From Winogradskyella sp. (GTDB taxonomy: Bacteria > Bacteroidota > Bacteroidia > Flavobacteriales > Flavobacteriaceae), in contig PBLD01000001.1 of assembly GCA_002722255.1 (NCBI GenBank), forward strand, positions 219,855 through 283,854: DNA of 64,000 nt, read 5' to 3'. Below the pieces are notes generated by a model. The model ran no database searches. It saw nothing but the letters and a program-made list of their open reading frames with translations, and had not been told where the DNA came from. The translations under genes were made by a program, and so were the position numbers. Positions 1-6,752 of the stretch are shown piece after piece (positions within the stretch are counted from its first letter, which is position 1; each line of letters opens with the position of its first letter).

Positions 1-299
1 TCAACCATGCTATCATTCATAAACATGGTAAAATAAATTGCTAAGCCTATAACCAAAACACTTGCAATTCTTAACGCTGGTTTTAACCAGTTAAGATCTT
101 TTACGGATGATCTTACTTTATATTTTGCTTTAAATGTTTCAAAATCGTCAATCTTTGAAAATTCTGAAGCTTTAAAGTACTTAGCTTTATCAATAATTTC
201 TTGATTGAAGGCAAAGTCTTCTCGCTTACTAAATGCGTCTTTCTCAGCATCTGTAAGTTCATTATTCAACCATTTTTTTAATAAATCGTCTTCAATCAT
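1..299 (-). CDS. FecR-like anti-sigma factor, N-terminal part (cut by window edge)
   Basis: Reading leftward from an ATG at 299, an open frame runs off the window edge. The translation starts MIEDDLLKKWLNNELTDAEK, has an acidic/basic cytoplasmic region of about 75 residues, then a single hydrophobic segment near residues 78-92. That layout is typical of FecR-family anti-sigma factors of Bacteroidota, which hold an ECF sigma factor and receive a signal from a TonB-dependent receptor through the periplasmic domain, which would lie outside the window. No metal or transfer gene resembles it, so it is probably host chromosome. The family call rests only on the N-terminal style. Confidence 0.55.
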   Translation of the reverse strand, partial: MIEDDLLKKWLNNELTDAEKDAFSKREDFAFNQEIIDKAKYFKASEFSKIDDFETFKAKYKVRSSVKDLNWLKPALRIASVLVIGLAIYFTMFMNDSMV

Positions 300-487
300 A
301 AATTTACTCCTTAAACATATAACAACTCAGGTTTCAATTCTCCTGATTATTTTATTTTAAAAAGATTAATTTAACCTAAATCGGCTAATAAAGAGTAGTT
401 TACAAGTACCGGAAGTACTATCGGTAACGATTTAGTAATGGTGCTTACTGCACTTGTTTTCATTTGATTACCTTGTAAATCATTACT

Positions 488-495
488 GCAAATTT
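488..495 (-). promoter_or_regulatory. Possible -7 box reading toward the FecR-like gene
   Basis: On the minus strand the octamer reads TAAATTTG, a perfect match to the Bacteroidota TAnnTTTG -7 element, about 190 nt upstream of the FecR-like start. The rest of 300-498 shows no gene. This stretch should contain the element/chromosome junction if the FecR-like gene is host DNA, but no clear att repeat could be recognised. Confidence 0.3.
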
Positions 496-498
496 ATA

Positions 499-538
499 AA
501 AAATAAAGGTAAAGCCGTGAAACTTTACCTTTATTTTT
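499..538. terminator. Perfect 16-bp hairpin terminator after rteC (left copy)
   Basis: Arms 499-514 and 523-538 are exact reverse complements around an 8-nt loop, with A-runs on the left and T-runs on the right, so it can terminate in both directions. It includes the stop codon of the minus-strand rteC gene and separates it from the FecR-like gene. Confidence 0.8.
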
Positions 539-1358
539 CGTCTTGTTCGTCCATCCTTTTAATGAGCGCATCCCGAAGACTATCGAGGAACTTTGTGCGG
601 TTCATCTTTCTGGCTTTCAATTCCAGATAGGAATGATAGAAATCCCCTAAGTCAATATTAAACATATTTTCAAAGGTTTTGGCTATGATTTTAATGTCTG
701 CATTACCGTTGTCAATCGAACCTTGCGAATGCAGCGAATATATCAACTCGATGAGTGAGGTCTTGCTGCCCGTCCAGTTTAAAGGCGGGTTTTCCCAAAT
801 TCTTTTCTGACTGTTGTTATTCAACTGGTCTTCGAGATAAACCTGTATCAAATCATTGGCAATAATCTTGGCTACTTTGTAATCGTGTGAGGTTGTAAAA
901 TTGTGGTCTGCCTCAAAATAATAGGTGTCTAAACTTAGCTTAATATCGTGTTTGCCACGTACAAAGTATTTGTTATCAAGATGGGTGCTGTTGGTTCTGT
1001 AATACTTGTAAAATTCCAGATTGGCATCGAAGTACCGCTTGATTTTGGAAAGCTCAATATTGAGGTATTTCCTGATAATTTTATCCCCTCCACGTGGTCT
1101 TTTTGTTTCAATTTTATAAATCGAATTGAAGAAGATAAGTTTTGAAACTAACTGCGGCTTTAGCTGCTTGAAAAACAATATTTCTTCTTCCGCATCTTTA
1201 AATCCCTTTTCTTGAATGTGCTTCTTTACCTCTTCAATCTTCTGCAATACCAGCACAATAGCATTTTCATACGATACCAATGAATTATTCTGCTCGTAGG
1301 TCAATTCACTTATTCTATCGTCTAATTCGTTTATTATAGTATGGCAATAATCTGTCAT
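531..1358 (-). CDS. rteC: RteC domain protein (left copy)
   Basis: A 275-residue protein of the RteC family, the ICE regulator that in CTnDOT activates the excision operon. The family is recognised from the central block around residues 60-90 (ILFFKQLKPQLVSKLIFF, then IYKIET) and from DYKVAKIIANDLIQVYL near residues 158-175. A paralogue is encoded at 26328-27173 on the other strand, with the same landmarks (EFFKMVKPQILGKLIYY, then YDYKVARIIANDLLYAYL). The two copies bracket the metal island. Here rteC stands alone, followed by a strong terminator. It could be a remnant of an older element or a second functional regulator; the frame is intact. Confidence 0.88.
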   Translation of the reverse strand: MTDYCHTIINELDDRISELTYEQNNSLVSYENAIVLVLQKIEEVKKHIQEKGFKDAEEEILFFKQLKPQLVSKLIFFNSIYKIETKRPRGGDKIIRKYLNIELSKIKRYFDANLEFYKYYRTNSTHLDNKYFVRGKHDIKLSLDTYYFEADHNFTTSHDYKVAKIIANDLIQVYLEDQLNNNSQKRIWENPPLNWTGSKTSLIELIYSLHSQGSIDNGNADIKIIAKTFENMFNIDLGDFYHSYLELKARKMNRTKFLDSLRDALIKRMDEQDEK

Positions 1359-1399
1359 TGAAAGCGGAATTTTAAGTATGATACCAATAAAAAGGATAA

Positions 1400-1445
1400 A
1401 ATGAGGCAGTAATTGCAGGTATCCTACAATAAATTACCTCATTTC
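1400..1445 (-). terminator. Hairpin downstream of the HMA gene
   Basis: Near-complementary arms AAATGAGG...TAATT and AATTA...CTCATTT enclose about 20 nt; on the minus strand the hairpin is followed by a T-rich stretch. It lies between the HMA gene at 1520 and the start of rteC. Confidence 0.45.
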
Positions 1446-1519
1446 AATATGTTTGTTATAGTATGCTTATAGGAAAGCCATATCCGCTTTCACTTTTGAA
1501 ACTGAATAGGGCTTGTGTA

Positions 1520-1741
1520 TTAAACCATTAAAGGTTCTGCTTTAAAGCCTTTTTTCTTAACGATGGCAACTATTTCATCTTCTGTAATTCCCTCTGATTT
1601 TACGGTTAGAATTTTGTCATTGTTAGCTGTATCTACATTCCATTCGCAGATACCGTCCGCTCCGTCCAAATCAGCTTTTACTTTTGATACGCATCCACCA
1701 CAATTAAGGTTGGTTTTGAATTGAAATTCTCTATTTTCCAT
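1520..1741 (-). CDS. HMA-domain metallochaperone (copy 1)
   Basis: A 73-residue protein made of a single heavy-metal-associated (HMA) domain. The metal-binding loop is NCGGCVSKV near residues 14-22, with the two Cys of a CxxC site; the family is known to hand Cu(I) to P-type ATPases or related acceptors. It is close to the protein at 4775-4996 (same length, shared GICEWNVDT and KGFKAEP segments), so the two arose by duplication. It has its own promoter with a class 1 metal box at 1778-1846. Metal specificity is inferred from the copper genes around it. Confidence 0.85.
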   Translation of the reverse strand: MENREFQFKTNLNCGGCVSKVKADLDGADGICEWNVDTANNDKILTVKSEGITEDEIVAIVKKKGFKAEPLMV

Positions 1742-1777
1742 TTTTTTGAAATTTATTTATAATGTTTTGTACTGTTG

Positions 1778-1846
1778 CAAAATTCAGCATAATTCCAAAG
1801 CCTTCTATTGTGATATTTCTTGTTTGATTTGTGACTTTTACTGATT
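1778..1846 (-). promoter_or_regulatory. Class 1 metal promoter: 35-bp box plus -7 octamer
   Basis: The -7 octamer at 1778-1785 reads GAATTTTG on the minus strand. Exactly 26 nt upstream begins the 35-bp box (1812-1846) whose plus-strand core is TTTGATTTGTGACTTTTAC. Six other promoters of the island have the same box at the same spacing. Drives the HMA gene at 1520-1741. Confidence 0.75.
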
Positions 1847-1866
1847 TAGCCCGTATTATAAAAAGC

Positions 1867-1895
1867 AAAAAGGTCATAGCAACGCTACAACCTTT
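1867..1895 (-). terminator. Terminator after the multicopper oxidase
   Basis: On the minus strand AAAGGTTGTAGC pairs with GCTATGACCTTT across a 3-nt loop, followed by a T-rich tract. It sits just past the stop of the oxidase C-terminal part at 1918. Confidence 0.6.
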
Positions 1896-1917
1896 CCCAA
1901 TCTTGTATTGAAATGCT

Positions 1918-3111
1918 TTAGTAGATGAGCGAAAGCCCTACACCAAAGCCCATATCACTATCATAGTGTGTTCTGATACCGATATGCCTTGTCAGGATAT
2001 ACCGCAGGTCTGCCATATATTCCAAATCGGTATTGACCATAAATCCGGCTCTTAGTCTTCGGGAGATAGGTATATCCTCACGCATTAACGATACACGAAA
2101 AATCCCATCGTGATATACTTCTGCCTGTACATTAACGAGCATTGGCAGGGTGTACATTACACCCAAGCTGACTGCTGCCCGGTTGTCCTTTTTATTGACC
2201 TGTCCGAACAGGTTTTGCTCGTGTTCGTCCATTCCCATTTTGCGGTATCGCCAATCGAAACCGATAAACGGCATCAGCCATTGCATTTTACCGATGTAAC
2301 GTCCTAAATGGGTTTCTACTTCGTAGCCGTGCATATCGTTGTAGCCTAAACGCCATTCTGTACCCAAACTGTAACGGGCGTTCATCAGCATAGCTTCCCC
2401 GTCTATACCGTTGATGGCAAAGTCGCTCTGTGCCATTAAGTGTGGCATATTGCTTTCCCGCTGTAACATTTTATAGGCTTTTTCCTTGTTGGGCAATTCG
2501 GGATTTTTATAATCGTCCACTGCAAAAACCCTGTTCATTCCTGCCATCATATGGTACAGGATATGGCAATGGAAAAACCAATCGCCCTCGGTATTGGCAA
2601 GAAACTCGATGGTATCGGTTTCCATCGGCATAATGTCGATTATATTTTTCATCGGTGCATTTTCGCCGTGCTCATTCAGCACCCTGAAATCAAAACCGTG
2701 CAGGTGTATCGGGTGGCGCATCATTGAGTTGTTGTGAATGGTAATCCTCAAAATCTCGCCTTTCTTTACAGGTATTTTGTCGCTTTCTGCCAAGACCTTA
2801 TTATCCATACTCCAAACGTAACGGTTCATATTTCCGGTAAGGGTAAATTTCAGTTCTTTTACCGGAGCATCTTTTGGCAATGTGGTATTGTGTGGCGATT
2901 TCAGCATTGCGTAATTGAGCGTTACTATATTGCTCAACGCATTGGCATTATAACGGTTGGGGTCTTCGTCCGTATTCATTTTATGGTTTTCCCCGTGATG
3001 CTCCATTGGCTGCCCATTGTCCTTAGCTTTCTTGCCCTTTTCTTCGCCTGTAATTTCAGGATACATTACTACGTTCATATCCATTTGGTTAAGGCTCATA
3101 TTCATTCCCAT
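1918..3111 (-). CDS. Multicopper oxidase, C-terminal part (frameshifted)
   Basis: This frame carries the last cupredoxin domain of a CopA/PcoA-type periplasmic multicopper oxidase, which oxidises Cu(I) to the less toxic Cu(II). Copper-ligand motifs are HPIHLHGFDFRV (about residues 132-143) and FHCHILYHMMAGM (about 179-191), supplying type 1, 2 and 3 ligands. Beyond residue 215 follow about 180 residues rich in alternating polar/aromatic strands (SLGTEWRLGYN, DSDMGFGVGLSLIY at the end), which look like an outer-membrane CopB-type barrel fused to the oxidase. The other copper ligands lie in the preceding frame (3102-4226). A one-base deletion near 3121-3131 explains the split, so the annotated ATG here is probably not a real start. 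Confidence 0.75.
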   Translation of the reverse strand: MGMNMSLNQMDMNVVMYPEITGEEKGKKAKDNGQPMEHHGENHKMNTDEDPNRYNANALSNIVTLNYAMLKSPHNTTLPKDAPVKELKFTLTGNMNRYVWSMDNKVLAESDKIPVKKGEILRITIHNNSMMRHPIHLHGFDFRVLNEHGENAPMKNIIDIMPMETDTIEFLANTEGDWFFHCHILYHMMAGMNRVFAVDDYKNPELPNKEKAYKMLQRESNMPHLMAQSDFAINGIDGEAMLMNARYSLGTEWRLGYNDMHGYEVETHLGRYIGKMQWLMPFIGFDWRYRKMGMDEHEQNLFGQVNKKDNRAAVSLGVMYTLPMLVNVQAEVYHDGIFRVSLMREDIPISRRLRAGFMVNTDLEYMADLRYILTRHIGIRTHYDSDMGFGVGLSLIY

Positions 3112-4226
3112 ATCGTCAAGGTCGCCGTGCCGTTCATCTTCATCATATCATTCATCATCTTCATACCCTCAAAATATTTCAGGCGTGGCATTTCCCCAAC
3201 ATATTGTTTTGTACCGCTGCCAATAAAATAGCTTGTGGATTGGGTACGGTCTTCGGTAGTTGCCATAAATTCAAAGGCTTTACCGTCTTCGGGAATGGTA
3301 ACGACTACATCGTAAGTTTCAGATACAGCGATAATCAGCCTGTCCACATCCACAGGTTGCACATCGTTGCCGTCGCTTGCCACTACGGACATTTTACCGC
3401 CTGCGTAGCGAAGCCAAAAGTAAGAGGATGCACCGCCATTAGAAATCCGCAAACGCACTTTGTCGCCTGCTTTTAACGGCTTGCCGTCAATGCTTTTCAG
3501 GTCTGTATGATGATTGCCGTTCATCAGCACACGTTCGTAATATACATCGCTCACGTCCATAGCCAACATACGTTTCCATTCGTTGGTCAGCTTGGTTTTG
3601 AATTTACCGCTTTGGATGGCTTCGGCATAGCTTTGTGTTGCGCCTTTTCTTATGGCAAACCAATCGCTTGCATTGTGCAGCATACGGTGTACATTGTTGG
3701 GATTGAGGTTCGTCCATTCGCTTAGCATTATGGGAATTTCCGGCAAATCGTCAATGCCTTTCCTGAATGTTTTGTCATCAGCCCTTTTGTGCATTATAAA
3801 GCTGCCGTACATACCAATCTGCTCCTGCAAGCCCGAATGTGAATGATACCAGTGCGTTCCGGTCTGAATAATCGGGAAACGGTAAGTATAGGTTGTGCCG
3901 GGTTCTATGGGCATTTGCGTTAAGAAAGGTACACCGTCTTCTTTATTGGGCAGGAATAGCCCGTGCCAATGCAGGGATGTACTTTCTTTCAACTGGTTAT
4001 GGACAACAATTTCTGCCGTGTCGCCCTCTGTAAATTCAAGCGTGGGCATTGGGATTTGCCCGTTTACAGCGATTGCCCTTTTTTCTTTGCCTGCGTAGTT
4101 TACAACCGTATCTCTTACATACAGGTCGTAATGGACTACTTTTTGGGCAATGCTGACTTGTGATATAAAGAGTGCCAACAGGGTTAGCGGCAACAGCTTT
4201 TTGTGAAGAAATTTTTGATTATCCAT
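3102..4226 (-). CDS. Multicopper oxidase, N-terminal part (frameshifted)
   Basis: The start is placed at 4226 (MDNQKFLHKK) because it begins a typical signal peptide ending near VSIAQ; the longer start at 4277 would lie in a terminator stem. The frame has a first cupredoxin domain with HWHGLFLPN and THWYHSHSG, two of the four copper-ligand motifs of multicopper oxidases, and a second cupredoxin domain without ligands. It then ends abruptly after MKMNG with a short aberrant tail. Restoring one G near 3121-3131 continues the reading as GDLDDMGMNMS into the frame at 1918-3111, giving one protein of about 770 residues. Either the gene is broken or the base is a sequencing error; a -1 slip cannot be excluded. 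Confidence 0.75.
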   Translation of the reverse strand: MDNQKFLHKKLLPLTLLALFISQVSIAQKVVHYDLYVRDTVVNYAGKEKRAIAVNGQIPMPTLEFTEGDTAEIVVHNQLKESTSLHWHGLFLPNKEDGVPFLTQMPIEPGTTYTYRFPIIQTGTHWYHSHSGLQEQIGMYGSFIMHKRADDKTFRKGIDDLPEIPIMLSEWTNLNPNNVHRMLHNASDWFAIRKGATQSYAEAIQSGKFKTKLTNEWKRMLAMDVSDVYYERVLMNGNHHTDLKSIDGKPLKAGDKVRLRISNGGASSYFWLRYAGGKMSVVASDGNDVQPVDVDRLIIAVSETYDVVVTIPEDGKAFEFMATTEDRTQSTSYFIGSGTKQYVGEMPRLKYFEGMKMMNDMMKMNGTATLTIWE

Positions 4227-4256
4227 TTTAAAAATAGCATTGGTTATAAAGATTAA

Positions 4257-4283
4257 AAGGCATTGCCTAATGAGCAATGCCTT
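4257..4283 (-). terminator. Hairpin between DUF3347 gene and oxidase
   Basis: Perfect 10-bp arms AAGGCATTGC (4257-4266) and GCAATGCCTT (4274-4283), followed by a T-rich run in the minus direction. It could attenuate read-through from the HMA/DUF3347 genes into the oxidase. Confidence 0.6.
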
Positions 4284-4291
4284 AATGGGTA

Positions 4292-4735
4292 TTATTTAGT
4301 TTCTGCAACTTTACCACACGTAAGCATAGATGAACCGTAGTAAGGATTTTTGATGTCCTTTTCTTTGCTCAACCAATATGCTTTTTTCATCGGGCAATAC
4401 TGGTAGTAAACTGGTTGGTTTACTTTGTCGGATGGTTTTACCAGTTTCCACATTATGGTAGATACATCATTGAAAGCGGCTCTTTGCTTTTCAATGTTGT
4501 TGCCTGCCTTGCTTAATTTCTCGGTGGCTTTCTGCAATTCTGCTTTCTGTGCAAAATTGTCTTCGCTCTTTACGGCTTCGTTCAGTGCGGAAATAGCGGT
4601 GTTTGCCGCCTTGCTGTCACTGCTTACCAAAGCATTTTTTACGCTGATATAATTGTTCAGCAGGTTGCCTGTATTTTGTGCAAAAGCAGAAAATCCAAAC
4701 ATCATTACGGTTATTGCAACTATTAACTTTTTCAT
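4292..4735 (-). CDS. DUF3347 domain protein, secreted
   Basis: A 147-residue protein with an N-terminal signal peptide (about residues 1-19, ending AFAQ). The mature part is a helical domain followed by the family's hallmark YCPMKKAYWLS and NPYYGSSMLTCG, a set of Cys/Met residues suited to binding copper in the periplasm. DUF3347 proteins are commonly found beside copper-efflux genes in Bacteroidota; their biochemical role is not established. It lies 39 nt downstream of the HMA gene at 4775 and shares its promoter, with the oxidase following after a hairpin. Confidence 0.85.
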   Translation of the reverse strand: MKKLIVAITVMMFGFSAFAQNTGNLLNNYISVKNALVSSDSKAANTAISALNEAVKSEDNFAQKAELQKATEKLSKAGNNIEKQRAAFNDVSTIMWKLVKPSDKVNQPVYYQYCPMKKAYWLSKEKDIKNPYYGSSMLTCGKVAETK

Positions 4736-4774
4736 TTTTTGTTCCTTTTAAAGATTAGTGAATTGCTGATGGTA

Positions 4775-4996
4775 TTATGCTGAAACAGGTTCAGCTTTAA
4801 AACCTTTTTTCCTGATGATTGCGACAACCTCGTCTTCGGTAATGCCCTCTGCTTTTACAGTCAGTATTTTATCGCTGTTTGTGGTGTCAACGTTCCATTC
4901 GCAGATACCGTCTGCGTTATCTAAATCTGCCTGCACTTTTGATACACAGTTACCACAGTTAAGGTTTGTCTTGAATTGAAGATTTTTACTTTCCAT
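4775..4996 (-). CDS. HMA-domain metallochaperone (copy 2)
   Basis: A 73-residue, single-domain HMA protein with NCGNCVSKV as the CxxC metal loop. It is a near copy of the protein at 1520-1741; differences are scattered conservative changes rather than a recent identical duplication. It heads the run HMA, DUF3347, multicopper oxidase on the minus strand, so it probably supplies or buffers Cu(I) for that periplasmic set. Its upstream region has two class 1 metal boxes spaced 60 bp apart, the only promoter in the window with two. Confidence 0.86.
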   Translation of the reverse strand: MESKNLQFKTNLNCGNCVSKVQADLDNADGICEWNVDTTNSDKILTVKAEGITEDEVVAIIRKKGFKAEPVSA

Positions 4997-5027
4997 TGTA
5001 TTGAACTTTTAATTGTTTTTGTTGGTA

Positions 5028-5156
5028 CAAAATTCGGAACATAATGCGCTATGCTGTTTGCGATATTCCTTGTTTGATTTATGATATTTACTGATTATAC
5101 CTCAAAAACGGTTCCGCTTGTAATATTTCGGTTTTGTTTTGTGACTTTTACTGATT
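5028..5156 (-). promoter_or_regulatory. Class 1 metal promoter with tandem boxes
   Basis: -7 octamer GAATTTTG (minus strand, 5028-5035), 26 nt, then a 35-bp box at 5062-5096 (plus-strand core TTTGATTTATGATATTTAC). A second box lies at 5122-5156, exactly 60 bp further upstream, and has no -7 octamer at the corresponding place, so it is an auxiliary site. The rest of 4997-5363 is non-coding and holds the hppD upstream region. Confidence 0.75.
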
Positions 5157-5291
5157 ATGGTGTTGGTTCTGAATAAGCGGAATACATTTACCGCTTAATA
5201 ACGCTAACTGATTATAAAATGTCTATCAAAACCTTTCTCTCGGTTTTGCATCGGGCGATGTTGTAGCTCGGGTTCAGGAACTAAAACACTA

Positions 5292-5313
5292 TTGCACAAT
5301 CCCACTTGTGCAA
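5292..5313 (+). promoter_or_regulatory. Palindromic operator candidate upstream of hppD
   Basis: Perfect inverted repeat TTGCACAA (5292-5299) and TTGTGCAA (5306-5313) separated by 6 nt, 50 nt before the hppD start. It resembles a dimeric repressor site. A clear TAnnTTTG box could not be assigned for this gene. Confidence 0.4.
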
Positions 5314-5363
5314 AAACCTTTATTGCAAAATCACACATAACATAATTTTTAAAAATCATTATA

Positions 5364-6524
5364 ATGACAAACGATTTGAAAAACGTTGAATACGGCTTGG
5401 ATAAAATATTCGAAGGTGCACAGGACTTTTTACCGATTTTAGGAACCGACTATGTAGAGTTTTATGTAGGCAATGCGAAGCAGGCTGCCCATTATTATAA
5501 GTCCGCTTTCGGATTTCGGTCAGAGGCTTATGCCGGACTGGAAACGGGAATGAAAGACAGGGCATCTTACGTGGTAAAACAGGATAAAGTACGGTTGGTC
5601 TTAACTACCGGAATGCGGTCTAATTCTGAAATCAACGAACACGTTAAAAAACACGGCGATGGCATCAAAGTGGTTGGTCTTTGGGTGGAAGATGCCCGCA
5701 AAGTCTTTGAAGAAACCACATCGAGAGGTGCAAAAGCATTTATGGAACCTACCGTAACCACAGATAAAAACGGCGAAGTGGTACAATCGGGTATCTATGC
5801 GTATGGCGAAACCATTTTTATGTTTACCGAACGCAAAAACTACAACGGTATTTTTATGCCAGGTTATGAAAAATGGGAAACCGAATATAATCCTGCTCCT
5901 GCCGGACTGAAATATATTGACCATATGGTGGGCAATGTGGACTGGAACCAAATGGACACCTGGGTAAAATGGTTTGAGGATGTAATGGGATTTGAAAACT
6001 TTCTGTCTTTTGATGATAAGCAGGTTTCAACCGAATATTCTGCCCTGATGTCAAAAGTAATGGCAAATGGTAACGGCAGAATTAAGTTCCCGATTAACGA
6101 ACCCGCAGAGGGCAAAAAGAAATCGCAGATTGAAGAGTACCTTGAATTTTATGAGGGCGAGGGTGTTCAGCATATTGCGGTAACTACGGACGATATTGTA
6201 AAGACGGTAAACGACCTTAAATCAAGAGGTGTTGAATTTCTATCAAGACCGCCACAAGCGTATTATGATGCTATTCCAGACCGTTTAAAAGCGCATATGC
6301 ACCGATTTAAAGAGGATATAAAGGAATTACAGGAATTGGGTATTTTGATTGATGCAGACGAAGAGGGCTATTTATTGCAAATCTTTACAAGACCTGTGGA
6401 AGACCGCCCTACATTCTTCTTTGAGGTTATCCAAAGAATGGGTGCAAGAGGTTTTGGCGCAGGAAATTTTAAGGCTTTGTTCCAGTCTATCGAAAGAGAG
6501 CAGGAACGCAGAGGTACGTTATAA
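5364..6524 (+). CDS. hppD: 4-hydroxyphenylpyruvate dioxygenase
   Basis: A full-length (386 aa) Fe(II) dioxygenase that converts 4-hydroxyphenylpyruvate to homogentisate in tyrosine catabolism. Two vicinal-oxygen-chelate domains are present; the metal ligands appear in the C-terminal one: His in IDHMVGN (about 187), His in GVQHIAVTT (about 270) and Glu in FFFEVIQRMG (about 354). The C-terminal gating region GARGFGAGNFKALFQSIEREQ is intact. It is the only gene on the plus strand between 531 and 26074 and the only one with no obvious link to metals. No other tyrosine-pathway gene (homogentisate dioxygenase, FAH) is near. A terminator follows, so it is a self-contained unit. Confidence 0.95.
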   Translation: MTNDLKNVEYGLDKIFEGAQDFLPILGTDYVEFYVGNAKQAAHYYKSAFGFRSEAYAGLETGMKDRASYVVKQDKVRLVLTTGMRSNSEINEHVKKHGDGIKVVGLWVEDARKVFEETTSRGAKAFMEPTVTTDKNGEVVQSGIYAYGETIFMFTERKNYNGIFMPGYEKWETEYNPAPAGLKYIDHMVGNVDWNQMDTWVKWFEDVMGFENFLSFDDKQVSTEYSALMSKVMANGNGRIKFPINEPAEGKKKSQIEEYLEFYEGEGVQHIAVTTDDIVKTVNDLKSRGVEFLSRPPQAYYDAIPDRLKAHMHRFKEDIKELQELGILIDADEEGYLLQIFTRPVEDRPTFFFEVIQRMGARGFGAGNFKALFQSIEREQERRGTL

Positions 6525-6547
6525 TTCTATAATTTTCTTTTAATGCG

Positions 6548-6583
6548 AAGAGGCTGTTTCCAATATTGAAACAGCCTCTTTTT
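6548..6583 (+). terminator. Terminator after hppD
   Basis: Perfect 13-bp arms AAGAGGCTGTTTC and GAAACAGCCTCTT with a 7-nt loop and a following T-run. Confidence 0.9.
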
Positions 6584-6705
6584 GTGTGCATTTATTTTTG
6601 GTATAGTTTACAATTTGGTTAATGTTTGTGTTCAATGTTGTTTTTGACAATTAATAAGCGATGCCTGTGATTGATGTTTTGCCATCTTCCTTTTTGGTTT
6701 AGGTC

Positions 6706-6740
6706 AAAAAAAACTGCCGCAGAATATTTTCGGCGGCAGT
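6706..6740 (-). terminator. Terminator after the Zn/Cd-type P-ATPase
   Basis: On the minus strand, CTGCCGCC...GCGGCAG pairs around an A/T-rich loop and is followed by eight T residues. It lies 12 nt beyond the ATPase stop. The stretch 6584-6705 holds no recognisable gene. Confidence 0.85.
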
Positions 6741-6752
6741 CAAATCCAACAA

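Noticed and set aside
488-497. GCAAATTTAT, close to the reverse complement of the CTnDOT-type crossover word GTANNTTTGC, as an att site
   Set aside because: One mismatch, it is also a normal -7 promoter box, and no matching copy could be placed at a right end, which is outside the window.
4277-4277. Longer start of the multicopper oxidase at 4277
   Set aside because: It falls inside a terminator stem and adds residues before a complete signal peptide that starts at 4226.
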